From positions 434,001 through 498,000 of the forward strand of contig NZ_JANHKP010000001.1 in the NCBI RefSeq assembly GCF_024497955.1: 64,000 nucleotides of DNA, in the 5' to 3' direction. The DNA is from Streptomyces sp. C10-9-1. GTDB taxonomy: Bacteria; Actinomycetota; Actinomycetes; Streptomycetales; Streptomycetaceae. How positions within the stretch are numbered: the stretch's first letter is position 1; the number at the start of each line of letters is the position of its first letter. A program made the position numbers and the translations under genes. This document shows positions 44,128 through 52,154 of the stretch, piece after piece. Below the pieces are notes generated by a model. That model was not told the DNA's origin, searched no databases, and saw nothing but the letters and a program-made list of their open reading frames with translations.

Positions 44128-46610
44128 GCGCGGAGGGGACGCACGCCGGTGCGGTGGACCGCGCCCTGCTGGAGGACTGGCCGGGCCGCTTCCGGTACCC
44201 GGGGGTGCTGATCGCCCTCACCGCAGGGCCGGAGGAGCCGTGGGACGCCGCGGAGCTGGCCCGTTCGGTGCTCGCCCGCATCGGCGGCCGCCCGCCGCGG
44301 GTGGTGTGCACCGAGCTCATCGAGCAGGGCGAGTTCGACGCGGCGGAGTACCTGCTCGCGGGTTGCCCGGAGCTGAGGGGGCACGAGGCCGGGGCGCTCG
44401 GGCGCAGGCTGCGCGCGGCGAGGTCGGCCGCGGAGGAGGACGTGCGCCAGCGGGTGGCCGCTCTCCGGCGCCGCGCCACGGCGGCGGGTGTCGCACCACA
44501 GGAGGTCGACACGGTGGAGCTGGCCGCCCGCGCCCGCCGCCGGACCGCCGCGGTGGACGGCGAGCTGGCGAGGGCGGGGCGGGCGGTGGAGGAGCGGCTG
44601 GCGCCCGTGGAGCGCGAGCTGCGCGACCTGTTCGCCCGGCAGGCAGGCGACGGGAGCCCGGCCGCCGGGGCGGGCGGCGGGCGGGTCGGGGCGCTGCTGG
44701 ACGCGGGCGAGCTGGTGGCCGCGCGGACCCTCATGCAGCGGGAGCCGATCGGCTCGCCGATCCCCGAGAGCGCCGCCCGGCCGCCGCTGTGGGACGACCG
44801 GTGGGACCCGGAGGACGTCCTCGAGTACCACCTGAACCCCTCCGCCGCGCGGCCCCCGGAGTTCGCCACCTGGGCGTGCGCCGATGACGGCGGGGCCGCC
44901 CTGCTGGCCGCCTACGACCTGCTGAACCGGGACGACTCGGCCGCGGCGGCCGAGGCCTTCGCGGACGCCTTCGGCCGCTTCCTGGGAGCCGAGGGGGGCG
45001 GGGCGGTGGCGCACCGGGTGCCGGGGACCCGCTTCCATCTGACCTACTTCGACGGCCTGTTCGGCGGTGAGGGCCTGTCCGGGCTGCATCCGACCGGGCG
45101 CGTGGACCTGTACGTCGGGGGGCCGGGCGCCCAGGCCCTGCCACCCGGGCTGGCGGGGCAGGCACCGCATGTGGCCGTGGCCCCGGGCCTGGCGGCCCAG
45201 GAGTACACCGACCGCCAGGCGACGGCCGTGCTCTCGCTGCGGGACCTGCTGCGGCTCGTGGTGCTCCACCGCGACCGCCCGGCGGCCGCGCTCGCGGTGG
45301 TGGCACGGCAGTGGCCGGTCTCCGCGCTGGTCGGCCGCCGCGCCGCCGATCTGGCGGGCGTGCTCGGGCAGGAGCCCGCCGCCGCCTGGCGGACGCTGCG
45401 CTGGATCGCCCACCTCTCACTGGGGTACGGGCCCGACGCGGCGCAGGCCATGGAGAACTGCACCGCCATGGATCCGGGGTCGCTGGGGGTGATGCTGCGC
45501 TACGCGGAGCACCTGGCGGCGGACTCGGGCTCCGGGCCGTGGTCGGCGGAGGGCAGCGGCTGGCAGCGGGACGCGGCCCTGGTGCACGCGCTGCGCGAGG
45601 AGCTGGTGGGCCGCTGCGGCAGTCCGGAGGCGGAGGCCGCCTGGTGGGCGGCGCTGGCGGCGTGCGATCCGGCGGACGGGCAGCTCAGCCGGGAGAACCT
45701 GCTGCTGACGGTGGAGCTGTACGCGGACCGGCCGGAGGCGCCGCGGCGGGTGGCCGGGGGCCTGCGGGAGCTGGTGGCCGCCGGTCTGCTGGCCGCCGAC
45801 GAGGGCGTCGGCGGCGAGGAGCGGCTGCGGGTGCCGCTGAGCGGGATCGCCCGGATGCTCCGGGCGGATGCGGACCAGCAGGTGGCCGGAGCACTCGCCC
45901 GGCTGCGGCCCTCCGGCGCGCCGCGGTCCGGAGGGGACGCGGAGGAGGGGGCGGCCGGGGAGGAGGCGCTGTCCGTCTGGGAGCGCAACCGCTTCGCCAC
46001 CGTCCCGTCCGCGGCCCGGTACGGGGAGGCGGAGGCCGCCGGTGCGGACCGCGGGGCCCTGGCCGCGCTGCGCGCCGAGGCCGAACGCGAGCTGCACGGG
46101 CAGGACCCGGAGGAGCTGGTCCCGGACGGGCGTGCGCCGGGCACCGAGCTGGCCCCGCTGCTGTCGGCGCTGGAGGCGCAGTGCCGTGCGCGCTACCCGG
46201 GCATCCGGATGGACGTGCGGTGCCCGTCGGCGCTGCGTGCGGGTGTGCCCGGGCCCGTGCTGCGGGCCGTGCTCTTCGAGGTCCTGGACAACGCGGGGCG
46301 CGCGGCGGCAGCGGTGGAGGGGGGCCTGGTCCAGGTGGTGGCGACCTCGGAGAGCCCGGAGGCGCTCGTCGAGGTGCAGGACAGCGGGTCCGGCCTTCCG
46401 GCGGCCTCCCGCGGCCGCCGGGTCTTCGCCCTGAGTGCCGCGGGACGGCAGGAGGGGCGCAGCGGGGGCCTGCACCGGGCCCGGCGCTTCCTGCGGGCCT
46501 TCGCGACGCCGTCGGTGGAGGCGGAGCTGGAGGTGTTCCAGTCCTCGCATCCGACGCTCACGGGGGCGGCACTGCGGCTGGTGCTGCCGGAGCACCCCGG
46601 CGGGACCTGA
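44124..46610 (+). CDS. GHKL-ATPase (histidine-kinase-like) protein, last gene of the conflict operon
   Basis: An 828-residue cytosolic protein starting with an ATGA overlap. A central coiled coil lies near 95-175 (Arg/Ala/Glu-rich), followed by a long helical region (about 240-640). The last 150 residues hold a GHKL ATP-binding domain: the N box VLFEVLDNAGRAAAAV (about 716-731), the G1-like box VEVQDSGSGLP (about 749-759), and a Gly-rich SGGLHRARRFLRAF stretch. No HisKA dimerisation/phospho-acceptor domain or receiver is seen, so it is not a standard two-component kinase. It resembles GHKL ATPases in bacterial immune operons that act as conformational switches. That role is inferred. Confidence 0.7.
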   Translation: MSAEGTHAGAVDRALLEDWPGRFRYPGVLIALTAGPEEPWDAAELARSVLARIGGRPPRVVCTELIEQGEFDAAEYLLAGCPELRGHEAGALGRRLRAARSAAEEDVRQRVAALRRRATAAGVAPQEVDTVELAARARRRTAAVDGELARAGRAVEERLAPVERELRDLFARQAGDGSPAAGAGGGRVGALLDAGELVAARTLMQREPIGSPIPESAARPPLWDDRWDPEDVLEYHLNPSAARPPEFATWACADDGGAALLAAYDLLNRDDSAAAAEAFADAFGRFLGAEGGGAVAHRVPGTRFHLTYFDGLFGGEGLSGLHPTGRVDLYVGGPGAQALPPGLAGQAPHVAVAPGLAAQEYTDRQATAVLSLRDLLRLVVLHRDRPAAALAVVARQWPVSALVGRRAADLAGVLGQEPAAAWRTLRWIAHLSLGYGPDAAQAMENCTAMDPGSLGVMLRYAEHLAADSGSGPWSAEGSGWQRDAALVHALREELVGRCGSPEAEAAWWAALAACDPADGQLSRENLLLTVELYADRPEAPRRVAGGLRELVAAGLLAADEGVGGEERLRVPLSGIARMLRADADQQVAGALARLRPSGAPRSGGDAEEGAAGEEALSVWERNRFATVPSAARYGEAEAAGADRGALAALRAEAERELHGQDPEELVPDGRAPGTELAPLLSALEAQCRARYPGIRMDVRCPSALRAGVPGPVLRAVLFEVLDNAGRAAAAVEGGLVQVVATSESPEALVEVQDSGSGLPAASRGRRVFALSAAGRQEGRSGGLHRARRFLRAFATPSVEAELEVFQSSHPTLTGAALRLVLPEHPGGT

Positions 46611-46687
46611 CGGCGCGGGGCGGCGGTGCGGGGGCGGGCCTCCTCCCGCGGGCTCGCCCCCGGGAGGGGGCCGGGCCGAGCCCGCGG

Positions 46688-46749
46688 GTAAGACCCTCTC
46701 GGCGACCGCGCCCCTGGCCCCGGTCTGCTGCCTGTAAGACCCTCTCGGC
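46688..46749. repeat. Direct repeat of GTAAGACCCTCTCGGC
   Basis: The 16-mer is identical at 46688-46703 and 46734-46749. Similarity continues imperfectly for about 20 further bases in each copy (GCGCCCCT followed by a CCC run), so the unit is an approximately 37-nt imperfect repeat. It lies in the non-coding region after the five-gene operon. Confidence 0.75.
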
Positions 46750-46757
46750 CGCTGCGC

Positions 46758-46785
46758 CCCTTGTCCCCTATATAGGGGACAAGGG
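46758..46785. repeat. Perfect 28-nt palindrome with TATA centre
   Basis: The bases from 46758 (CCCTTGTCCCCTAT) to 46785 read identically on both strands, with centre CTATATAG. As RNA it would form a hairpin without a proper loop. As DNA it is a two-fold symmetric protein-binding or recombination site. It closely follows the direct repeat, which suggests one composite element. Confidence 0.75.
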
Positions 46786-47375
46786 ATCGCGCCCGTCCGG
46801 ACGCCCCACGGGAAGAACACAGTTTCGAAGCACTGCGGGGCGTCGGGTTCTCCGAGGCTCGGGCCACCGCTAGAGTGTGCGAACGCGCAGAGCGGCGCGG
46901 GGGCCGGTCCGGTACGCCCGGACGGCGCCGGTGGCGGGCTTCGCGCTCGCCGTACCGCACGTCCCCGGAGGTTCCGCAGCATGACCGCTGCCCTGCCGCT
47001 CCCGCGACCTCCCCCGCACCGGCGCCGCCGCCCGCTCCGCACCCCTCCCACGGCCCTCACCCCGGCTCGGTTCCCCCGGGTGCGGAATCCGTCGCGAACC
47101 GCCGGGAGACCCGGCCGAATCATCGCGGTTCCGCCCGCGCCCGCCGTGTCCGGCGGGCGGACCCTGACGCTCCGCTGTCGCCGGTACCGCCGCCCCCGGA
47201 GCCGTCCGCATCCCCGCCGCGAAAGACCGCAGAGTCCGCCGCAACGGCCTCACCGGCGGAAACACGGGGTGCGACGCCTAGACCACTCAGGATCAGGTGT
47301 CCGATACATGGATCCTTCTGTTCATATAACGATCACGTCACCGACCCAGCAGATTCGAAGATTACTCGCCGTTAT

Positions 47376-47389
47376 GTGATGTGCGTCAC
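47376..47389. promoter_or_regulatory. Crp-type binding site upstream of the symporter gene
   Basis: GTGATGTGCGTCAC fits the motif GTG-N6-GNCAC reported for Streptomyces Crp and, with flanks, TGTGA-N6-TCACT. It is about 240 nt before the symporter start, within the AT-rich control region. The match is seen; the binding is inferred. Confidence 0.5.
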
Positions 47390-47627
47390 TAAGGATCTCG
47401 TAAGGACCGTGGTAGACATGCGCCACTCCGCAGTCGGCGCGCCCCACGCGTCGGAGCAGAGTGGCCGGCTCCGCCGGTAGCAAGACCAGGGTGCCGACGG
47501 CCGAGTCCGCGGCCCGCCGAGCACCACGGGTCGCCGAACGAACAACGGCGTTCGCTCCCAGCCCCGCACACCGACCGGTGTGGACACCCCTCCGCACACC
47601 GGCCCTGCGTCATCGAGGTAAGCCAAC

Positions 47628-49169
47628 GTGTCACTTGAGTCCATGACCGAATCCGTCGACTCCGCCGTCAGCGGGTTCTTCGAGCCCGTAGCGAAGTGGC
47701 TCGGCGAAGTCGTCTTCTACTCGGTAAACATCAACGGAACGGCCCTCCCCCTGATCGTGGCCTGGCTCGTGGTGGCCGGTCTGGTCTTCTCCACCTGGTT
47801 CGGGTTCATCCAGATCCGCAAGTTCCGGCTCGCCGTGGACGTCGTCCGCGGCAAGTACGACGACAAGAACTCCGCCGGTGAGGTCAACCACTTCCAGGCC
47901 CTGACGGCCGCCGTCTCCGGCACCGTGGGCCTCGGAAACATCGCCGGTGTGGCCGTCGCCGTCTCCATCGGTGGCGCGGGCGCCACCTTCTGGATGATCC
48001 TCTGCGGCCTGCTCGGCATGGCCACCAAGTTCGTCGAGGTCACGCTCGGCGTGAAGTACCGAGAGGTGCACGCCGACGGCACCGTCTCGGGTGGCCCGAT
48101 GCACTACCTGCGCAAGGGCCTGGTGGACCGGTTCGGCCCCGGCGGCAAGACCTTCGGCAAGATCCTCGCCGTGCTCGCCTCCGTCATGGTCCTCTTCTTC
48201 GGCCTCTTCGGCGGCAACCTGTTCCAGGTCAACCAGTCCTACGCCCAGCTCGTCTCCGTCACCGGTGGCGAGGACGGCCTGATGGGCTCCTCGACCGGCG
48301 CGCTGTTCTTCGGTCTGGCGATCGCCGCCCTGGTCGGCATCGTGCTGCTCGGCGGCATCCGCTCCATCGCCTCGGTCACCAGCCGCCTGGTGCCCGCCAT
48401 GGCCGGCATCTACATCGTCGCCTGCCTCGTCGTGATCCTGGTCAACGTCACCGCCGTCCCGGCGGCCGTCGGCACGATCATCGAGGGCGCCTTCAACCCC
48501 GAGGGCGTCGCGGGTGGTGTGATCGGTGCACTGATCATCGGCTTCAAGCGCGCCGCGTTCTCCAACGAGGCCGGCCTCGGCTCCGCCCCGATCGCGCACT
48601 CCGCGGTCAAGACCAAGCACCCCGCCAGCGAGGGCCTGGTCGCCCTGCTGGAGCCGTTCATCGACACCGTCGTCATCTGCACCATGACCGCGCTGACCAT
48701 CGTCATCGCCAACCCCGCCAGCTGGGGCGAGGCGCGTGCCGGTGAGTCCATCGGCGGTGTGACCATCACCTCGGACGCCTTCGGCACCGTGATGCCGTGG
48801 TTCCCGTACATCCTCACCCTCGCGGTGATGCTGTTCGCCATCTCCACGGTTCTCACCTGGGGTTACTACGGTCTGAAGTCCTGGACCTACCTCTTCGGCC
48901 GCAGCAAGGCCAGCGAGATCACCTACAAGGCCATGTACACGGTCGTCGCCGTGGCGGGCTCGCTGCTCACCCTCCAGACGCTGATCGACATGGCGGACGC
49001 GGTGCTCTTCATGCTCGCCGTCATCAACATCGTCGGCCTCTACCTCCTGGCCCCGATCGTCAAGCGGGAGCTGGACAAGTTCCTGGCCTACGTCAAGTCC
49101 CGCGATGCGGGCGAGAAGGTCGACGGCGGCGAGGACGAGGACGAGGAGCCGGCGAAGGCCACCGTCTGA
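47628..49169 (+). CDS. AGCS-family sodium:alanine/glycine symporter
   Basis: A 513-residue membrane protein with about 11 hydrophobic helices. Family signatures are seen: FSTWFGFIQIRKF, NHFQALTAAVSGTVGLGNIAGVAVA (quoted as AVSGTVGLGNIAGVA), VSGGPMHYLRKGL, and AFSNEAGLGSAPIAHSAV. These are the sodium and substrate binding regions of the AGCS family, which import alanine or glycine with Na+. The C-terminus is acidic (GGEDEDEEPAK). GTG 47628 is chosen with GAGGTAAG just upstream. It stands alone with its own promoter and a hairpin terminator behind it. Confidence 0.92.
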   Translation: MSLESMTESVDSAVSGFFEPVAKWLGEVVFYSVNINGTALPLIVAWLVVAGLVFSTWFGFIQIRKFRLAVDVVRGKYDDKNSAGEVNHFQALTAAVSGTVGLGNIAGVAVAVSIGGAGATFWMILCGLLGMATKFVEVTLGVKYREVHADGTVSGGPMHYLRKGLVDRFGPGGKTFGKILAVLASVMVLFFGLFGGNLFQVNQSYAQLVSVTGGEDGLMGSSTGALFFGLAIAALVGIVLLGGIRSIASVTSRLVPAMAGIYIVACLVVILVNVTAVPAAVGTIIEGAFNPEGVAGGVIGALIIGFKRAAFSNEAGLGSAPIAHSAVKTKHPASEGLVALLEPFIDTVVICTMTALTIVIANPASWGEARAGESIGGVTITSDAFGTVMPWFPYILTLAVMLFAISTVLTWGYYGLKSWTYLFGRSKASEITYKAMYTVVAVAGSLLTLQTLIDMADAVLFMLAVINIVGLYLLAPIVKRELDKFLAYVKSRDAGEKVDGGEDEDEEPAKATV

Positions 49170-49193
49170 TCCCCTCTCGCCACACGGCCGAGA

Positions 49194-49232
49194 ACGGGCC
49201 CGTCCTCCCGCACCCGCGGGGGACGGGCCCGT
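49194..49232. terminator. Hairpin terminator after the symporter gene
   Basis: ACGGGCCCGTCC at 49194-49205 pairs perfectly with 49221-49232, starting 25 nt past the stop. The interior can pair further through short C/G runs. Confidence 0.8.
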
Positions 49233-49470
49233 CCCGTTCCCCGCGGGTGCCCCCGGGGTGGCGCCCGGCCGGGGCCTCACCCGCCGGGCGGCCCGGAGGG
49301 AAGGGCCGCGATCCGCTCCGCGGCGCGCGGGCGGTCAGCACCCGCCGGGGCACCGGAGGACCGGTCGGGCCCCGACAATTAGGGCATTCGACCCATTGAC
49401 CCCCAGGCCCGCGAAGCGTTCCATGGACATAAAGGAAAAATAAGGCGGCTGGCAGGAGGTGTGGCCCACC
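49233..49470. other. Upstream region of the SPW gene
   Basis: No gene. The last 90 bases (about 49380-49445) are AT-richer and probably carry the promoter. TTGACC occurs at 49396-49401, but no good -10 lies at the right distance. Confidence 0.35.
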
Positions 49471-49923
49471 ATGACCACCCGATCCGACATCGAACAGCAC
49501 CCGGACGTCGCCGAGATGCGCTCCCGCTTCGAGCGGGCCACCTCGAACCCCACGGCCCAGTCGGTCGAGACCCTGGCACTGATCACCGGCGTCTACCTCG
49601 CGGCGTCCCCGTGGATCGCCGGGTTCAGCGGTCTGACGGCTCTGGCCGTGACCAACCTGATCCTCGGCCTCGCCTACTGCGCCTGCATGGGCGGGTTCGC
49701 GTCCGCCTACGAGCGCACGCATGCGATGGCGTGGACCGCCTGCGCGATCGGCGCGTTCACGATCATCTCCCCGTGGGTCGTCGCCGGGAGCGTCGACACC
49801 ACCCGGACCGTCGTCAACAACGTGATCGTCGGTGCGGTCGCGCTGCTCTGCGGCCTGGCGATGGCCGCCGGCGGGCGTCGTGGGCGCGGCGCCGCGTCCT
49901 TCGGCCCCTCCGCGATGAGCTGA
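49471..49923 (+). CDS. SPW-repeat membrane protein
   Basis: A 150-residue protein with four predicted transmembrane helices in two repeats, each with the family motif: YLAASPWIAGFSG and TIISPWVVAGSVD. The start ATG 49471 follows AGGAGG by 11 nt; a GTG 10 nt upstream overlaps that site and is rejected. SPW proteins are small membrane proteins of unknown function common in actinomycetes and rhizobia. No partner gene is evident. Confidence 0.88.
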   Translation: MTTRSDIEQHPDVAEMRSRFERATSNPTAQSVETLALITGVYLAASPWIAGFSGLTALAVTNLILGLAYCACMGGFASAYERTHAMAWTACAIGAFTIISPWVVAGSVDTTRTVVNNVIVGAVALLCGLAMAAGGRRGRGAASFGPSAMS

Positions 49924-49950
49924 GCGGCCTCCCGCCCGCTCCGCCCCTCG

Positions 49951-49988
49951 CACCCGCGAGGCCCCGGTCGCCCGGGGCCTCGCGGGTG
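49951..49988. terminator. Bidirectional hairpin terminator
   Basis: A perfect 17-bp inverted repeat (CACCCGCGAGGCCCCGG at 49951-49967 with 49972-49988, 4-nt loop) separates the convergent SPW and DHA2 transporter genes. Confidence 0.9.
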
Positions 49989-50005
49989 CGTCCGCCCGTC
50001 GCGGC

Positions 50006-51556
50006 TCAGGAACCGGGGCCGGGCGTCCCGCCGCTCAGCCGCTCGCGGTCGTCCGGCCGGACCTGGATGACGAAGAGCGCGATCAGCGCGGCGATCACGG
50101 CGAGGACGGCCGCCACCACGAAGGCGGCCGAGACCCCGGCGCTGAGGACCTCGTCGCCCCAGGGCGGCGGCAGTTCACCGGTGCGCCGGAACAGCAGCAG
50201 CTCGGCCGGTCCGGCCTGCTCCAGGAAGGCCGGGACCTGGCGCTCGGCCTCCTCCGCGCTGACCGTGCCGAAGACCGTGACCAGGATCGACAGGCCCAGT
50301 GAACCGCCCACCTGCTGGGTGGCGTTCAGCAGCCCCGAGGCCGCGCCCGACTCGTGGTGCGGCACCCGGGAGAGGGCCATCAGGGTCAGGGACACGAACT
50401 GCATGCCCATGCCGAGGCTGAAGACCAGCATCGGCCCGAGGATGCTGCCGGCGTAGGTGGAGTGCACGTCGGTCAGCGTGAGCCAGCCCAGGCCCGCGGC
50501 GGACAGCAGCGCGCCGGTCACCATGAAGGGCTTGGGCCCGAACCGGGGCAGCAGCTGCGAGGCGGTCCCGGCGCCCACCGCGATCACCGCGCTGACGGGG
50601 AGGAAGGCGAGCCCCGCCTCCAGCGGGCTGAAGTCCAGGACGTTCTGGACGAACAGCGTGAGGAAGAAGAACATCCCGAACATCGCGGCGGCGAGGCAGA
50701 GCATCATGCCGTAGGTCCCGGCCCGGTTGCGGTCGGCGAACATGTGCAGCGGGGTGATGGGCTGGCGCGAGCGCCGCTCCACCGCGAGGAAGACCGTCAG
50801 CATCGCCACGGCGACGCCGAAGGACGCCAGGGTGAGCGGGTCGCGCCAGCCGTCCTGGGCGGCGCGGATGAACCCGTAGACCAGGGCGGCCATCCCCAGG
50901 GTGGAGGTCAGCGCGCCGAGCAGGTCGAAGTGGCCGGGGTGCCGCTCGGACTCCCTGATGTAGCGCGGGACGGCCAGCACGATCAGCAGGCCGATGGGGA
51001 CGTTGACGAACAGCACCCAGCGCCAGTCCAGCCACTCCACCAGCATCCCGCCCGCGAGCAGCCCGATCGCGCCGCCGCCCGCCGAGACCGCCGCGAACAC
51101 GCCGAAGGCCCGGTTGCGCTCGGGGCCCTCGCGGAAGGTGGTGGTGATCAGGGCGAGTGCGGTCGGGGAGGCGATGGCGCCGCCGACACCCTGCAGGGAC
51201 CGGGCCGCGAGGAGCTGGCCGGGGCTCTGGGCGAGGCCGCCCAGCAGCGAGGCGAGGACGAAGAGCAGCACACCGGCGACGAACACCCTGCGGCGCCCGA
51301 GGATGTCGCCCGCCCGGCCGCCGAGGAGGAGGAGACCGCCGAAGGTGAGGGTGTAGGCGTTCACCACCCACGACAGGCTGGTGGTGGAGAAGTCCAGCGC
51401 GGTCTGGATGTGGGGCAGGGCGATGTTCACGATGGTGATGTCGAGGACCACCATCAGCTGGCAGGAGGCGATGACCAGAAGGGCGATGCGCTTGCGTCCG
51501 GCCTCCCCCGCGTCGGGGCCGTGGACGGTCGGCGTGGCGGGCTGGGGGGTGGTCAT
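50006..51556 (-). CDS. DHA2-type MFS drug exporter (14 helices)
   Basis: A 516-residue inner-membrane protein with about 14 helices. Motif D1 is MVVLDITIVNIALPHIQ, motif A is GGRAGDILGRRRVF, and motif C is AARSLQGVGGAIASPTALAL. These are diagnostic for the EmrB/QacA (DHA2) family of proton-driven multidrug exporters. The ATG 51556 start has no obvious ribosome site; upstream in-frame codons are Arg-rich and unlikely. No regulator gene is adjacent. The substrate is unknown. Confidence 0.9.
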   Translation of the reverse strand: MTTPQPATPTVHGPDAGEAGRKRIALLVIASCQLMVVLDITIVNIALPHIQTALDFSTTSLSWVVNAYTLTFGGLLLLGGRAGDILGRRRVFVAGVLLFVLASLLGGLAQSPGQLLAARSLQGVGGAIASPTALALITTTFREGPERNRAFGVFAAVSAGGGAIGLLAGGMLVEWLDWRWVLFVNVPIGLLIVLAVPRYIRESERHPGHFDLLGALTSTLGMAALVYGFIRAAQDGWRDPLTLASFGVAVAMLTVFLAVERRSRQPITPLHMFADRNRAGTYGMMLCLAAAMFGMFFFLTLFVQNVLDFSPLEAGLAFLPVSAVIAVGAGTASQLLPRFGPKPFMVTGALLSAAGLGWLTLTDVHSTYAGSILGPMLVFSLGMGMQFVSLTLMALSRVPHHESGAASGLLNATQQVGGSLGLSILVTVFGTVSAEEAERQVPAFLEQAGPAELLLFRRTGELPPPWGDEVLSAGVSAAFVVAAVLAVIAALIALFVIQVRPDDRERLSGGTPGPGS

Positions 51557-51755
51557 GGCGCATCGTGTCCCGGACCGGGGATCCCCCGCCGTCCGGGTCC
51601 CCCGTTCGGCGGGTCGGTGGGCGGGGCGTCCACGGTACGACGTTAGGTCCGGCCCCCCGGGGCCACCACTCGATCTTCGCCGGGTGGCACGGGGGTTCCC
51701 CTTCCGCGGCCGGGACCGCGCGTCCCTCCGGGCACGCGCACACCCGACCGCCCGG

Positions 51756-52154
51756 TCACGGCAGCACGGCGGTCCCGTCGATCTCGACCAGGCACTCCTC
51801 GTCCCACAGCCGGACCACTCCGACGACGGCCATGGCCGGGTAGTCCCGCCCGGCAAGGCGCCGCCAGAGGCGGCCGAGTTCCCCCGTGTGCGCCCGGTAG
51901 TCGGCCACGTCGGTGGCGTAGACCGTGACCCGGGCGAGGTCGTGCGGGGTGCCGCCGGCCGCGGCGAGCGCGGCGAGCAGGTTGGTCAGCGCCGTCTCGA
52001 ACTGCTCGGGCAGCGTGGTGCCGACGACCCTCCCTTCCGTGTCCAGCGCGGTCTGGCCGGCGAGGAACACCAGCCGGGTGCCGCTGGCGGTGACGGCGTG
52101 GGAGAAGCCGGTGGGGGGCGAGAGTTCGGCGGGGTTGTGGCGCTGGAGGGTCAT
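51756..52154 (-). CDS. RidA-family protein (enamine/imine deaminase-like) of the aryl-CoA cluster
   Basis: A 132-residue protein of the YjgF/RidA fold. It shows LVFLAGQTALDTEG, LPEQFETALTNLLAALAAAGGTP and VTVYATDVADY. RidA proteins hydrolyse reactive enamines and imines. The usual Arg in the C-terminal V-R motif region appears in VVRLWDEECLVEIDGTAV, with the conserved Glu. The ATG overlaps the acyl-CoA dehydrogenase stop as ATGA, so it is expressed with that gene. RidA-like genes also occur in 2-aminobenzoate clusters, where the amino group would be lost through an enamine after ring reduction or opening. That gives a specific reason for its presence here. Confidence 0.85.
   Translation of the reverse strand: MTLQRHNPAELSPPTGFSHAVTASGTRLVFLAGQTALDTEGRVVGTTLPEQFETALTNLLAALAAAGGTPHDLARVTVYATDVADYRAHTGELGRLWRRLAGRDYPAMAVVGVVRLWDEECLVEIDGTAVLP

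Larger units (their letters stand above)
46611..47627. other. Kilobase intergenic region between the conflict operon and the symporter
   Basis: No gene supported. The left part holds an imperfect hairpin just after the operon stop (near 46630-46661), the direct repeat and the palindrome. The right part (about 47270-47440) is clearly AT-richer and contains the Crp-type site and probably the symporter promoter, leaving an untranslated leader of about 200 nt. A 132-codon frame at 46981 is Arg/Pro low-complexity and is not accepted. Confidence 0.5.

Noticed and set aside
46981..47379. A 132-codon frame upstream of the symporter
   Set aside because: Arg/Pro-rich composition and no family; it also runs into the AT-rich control region.
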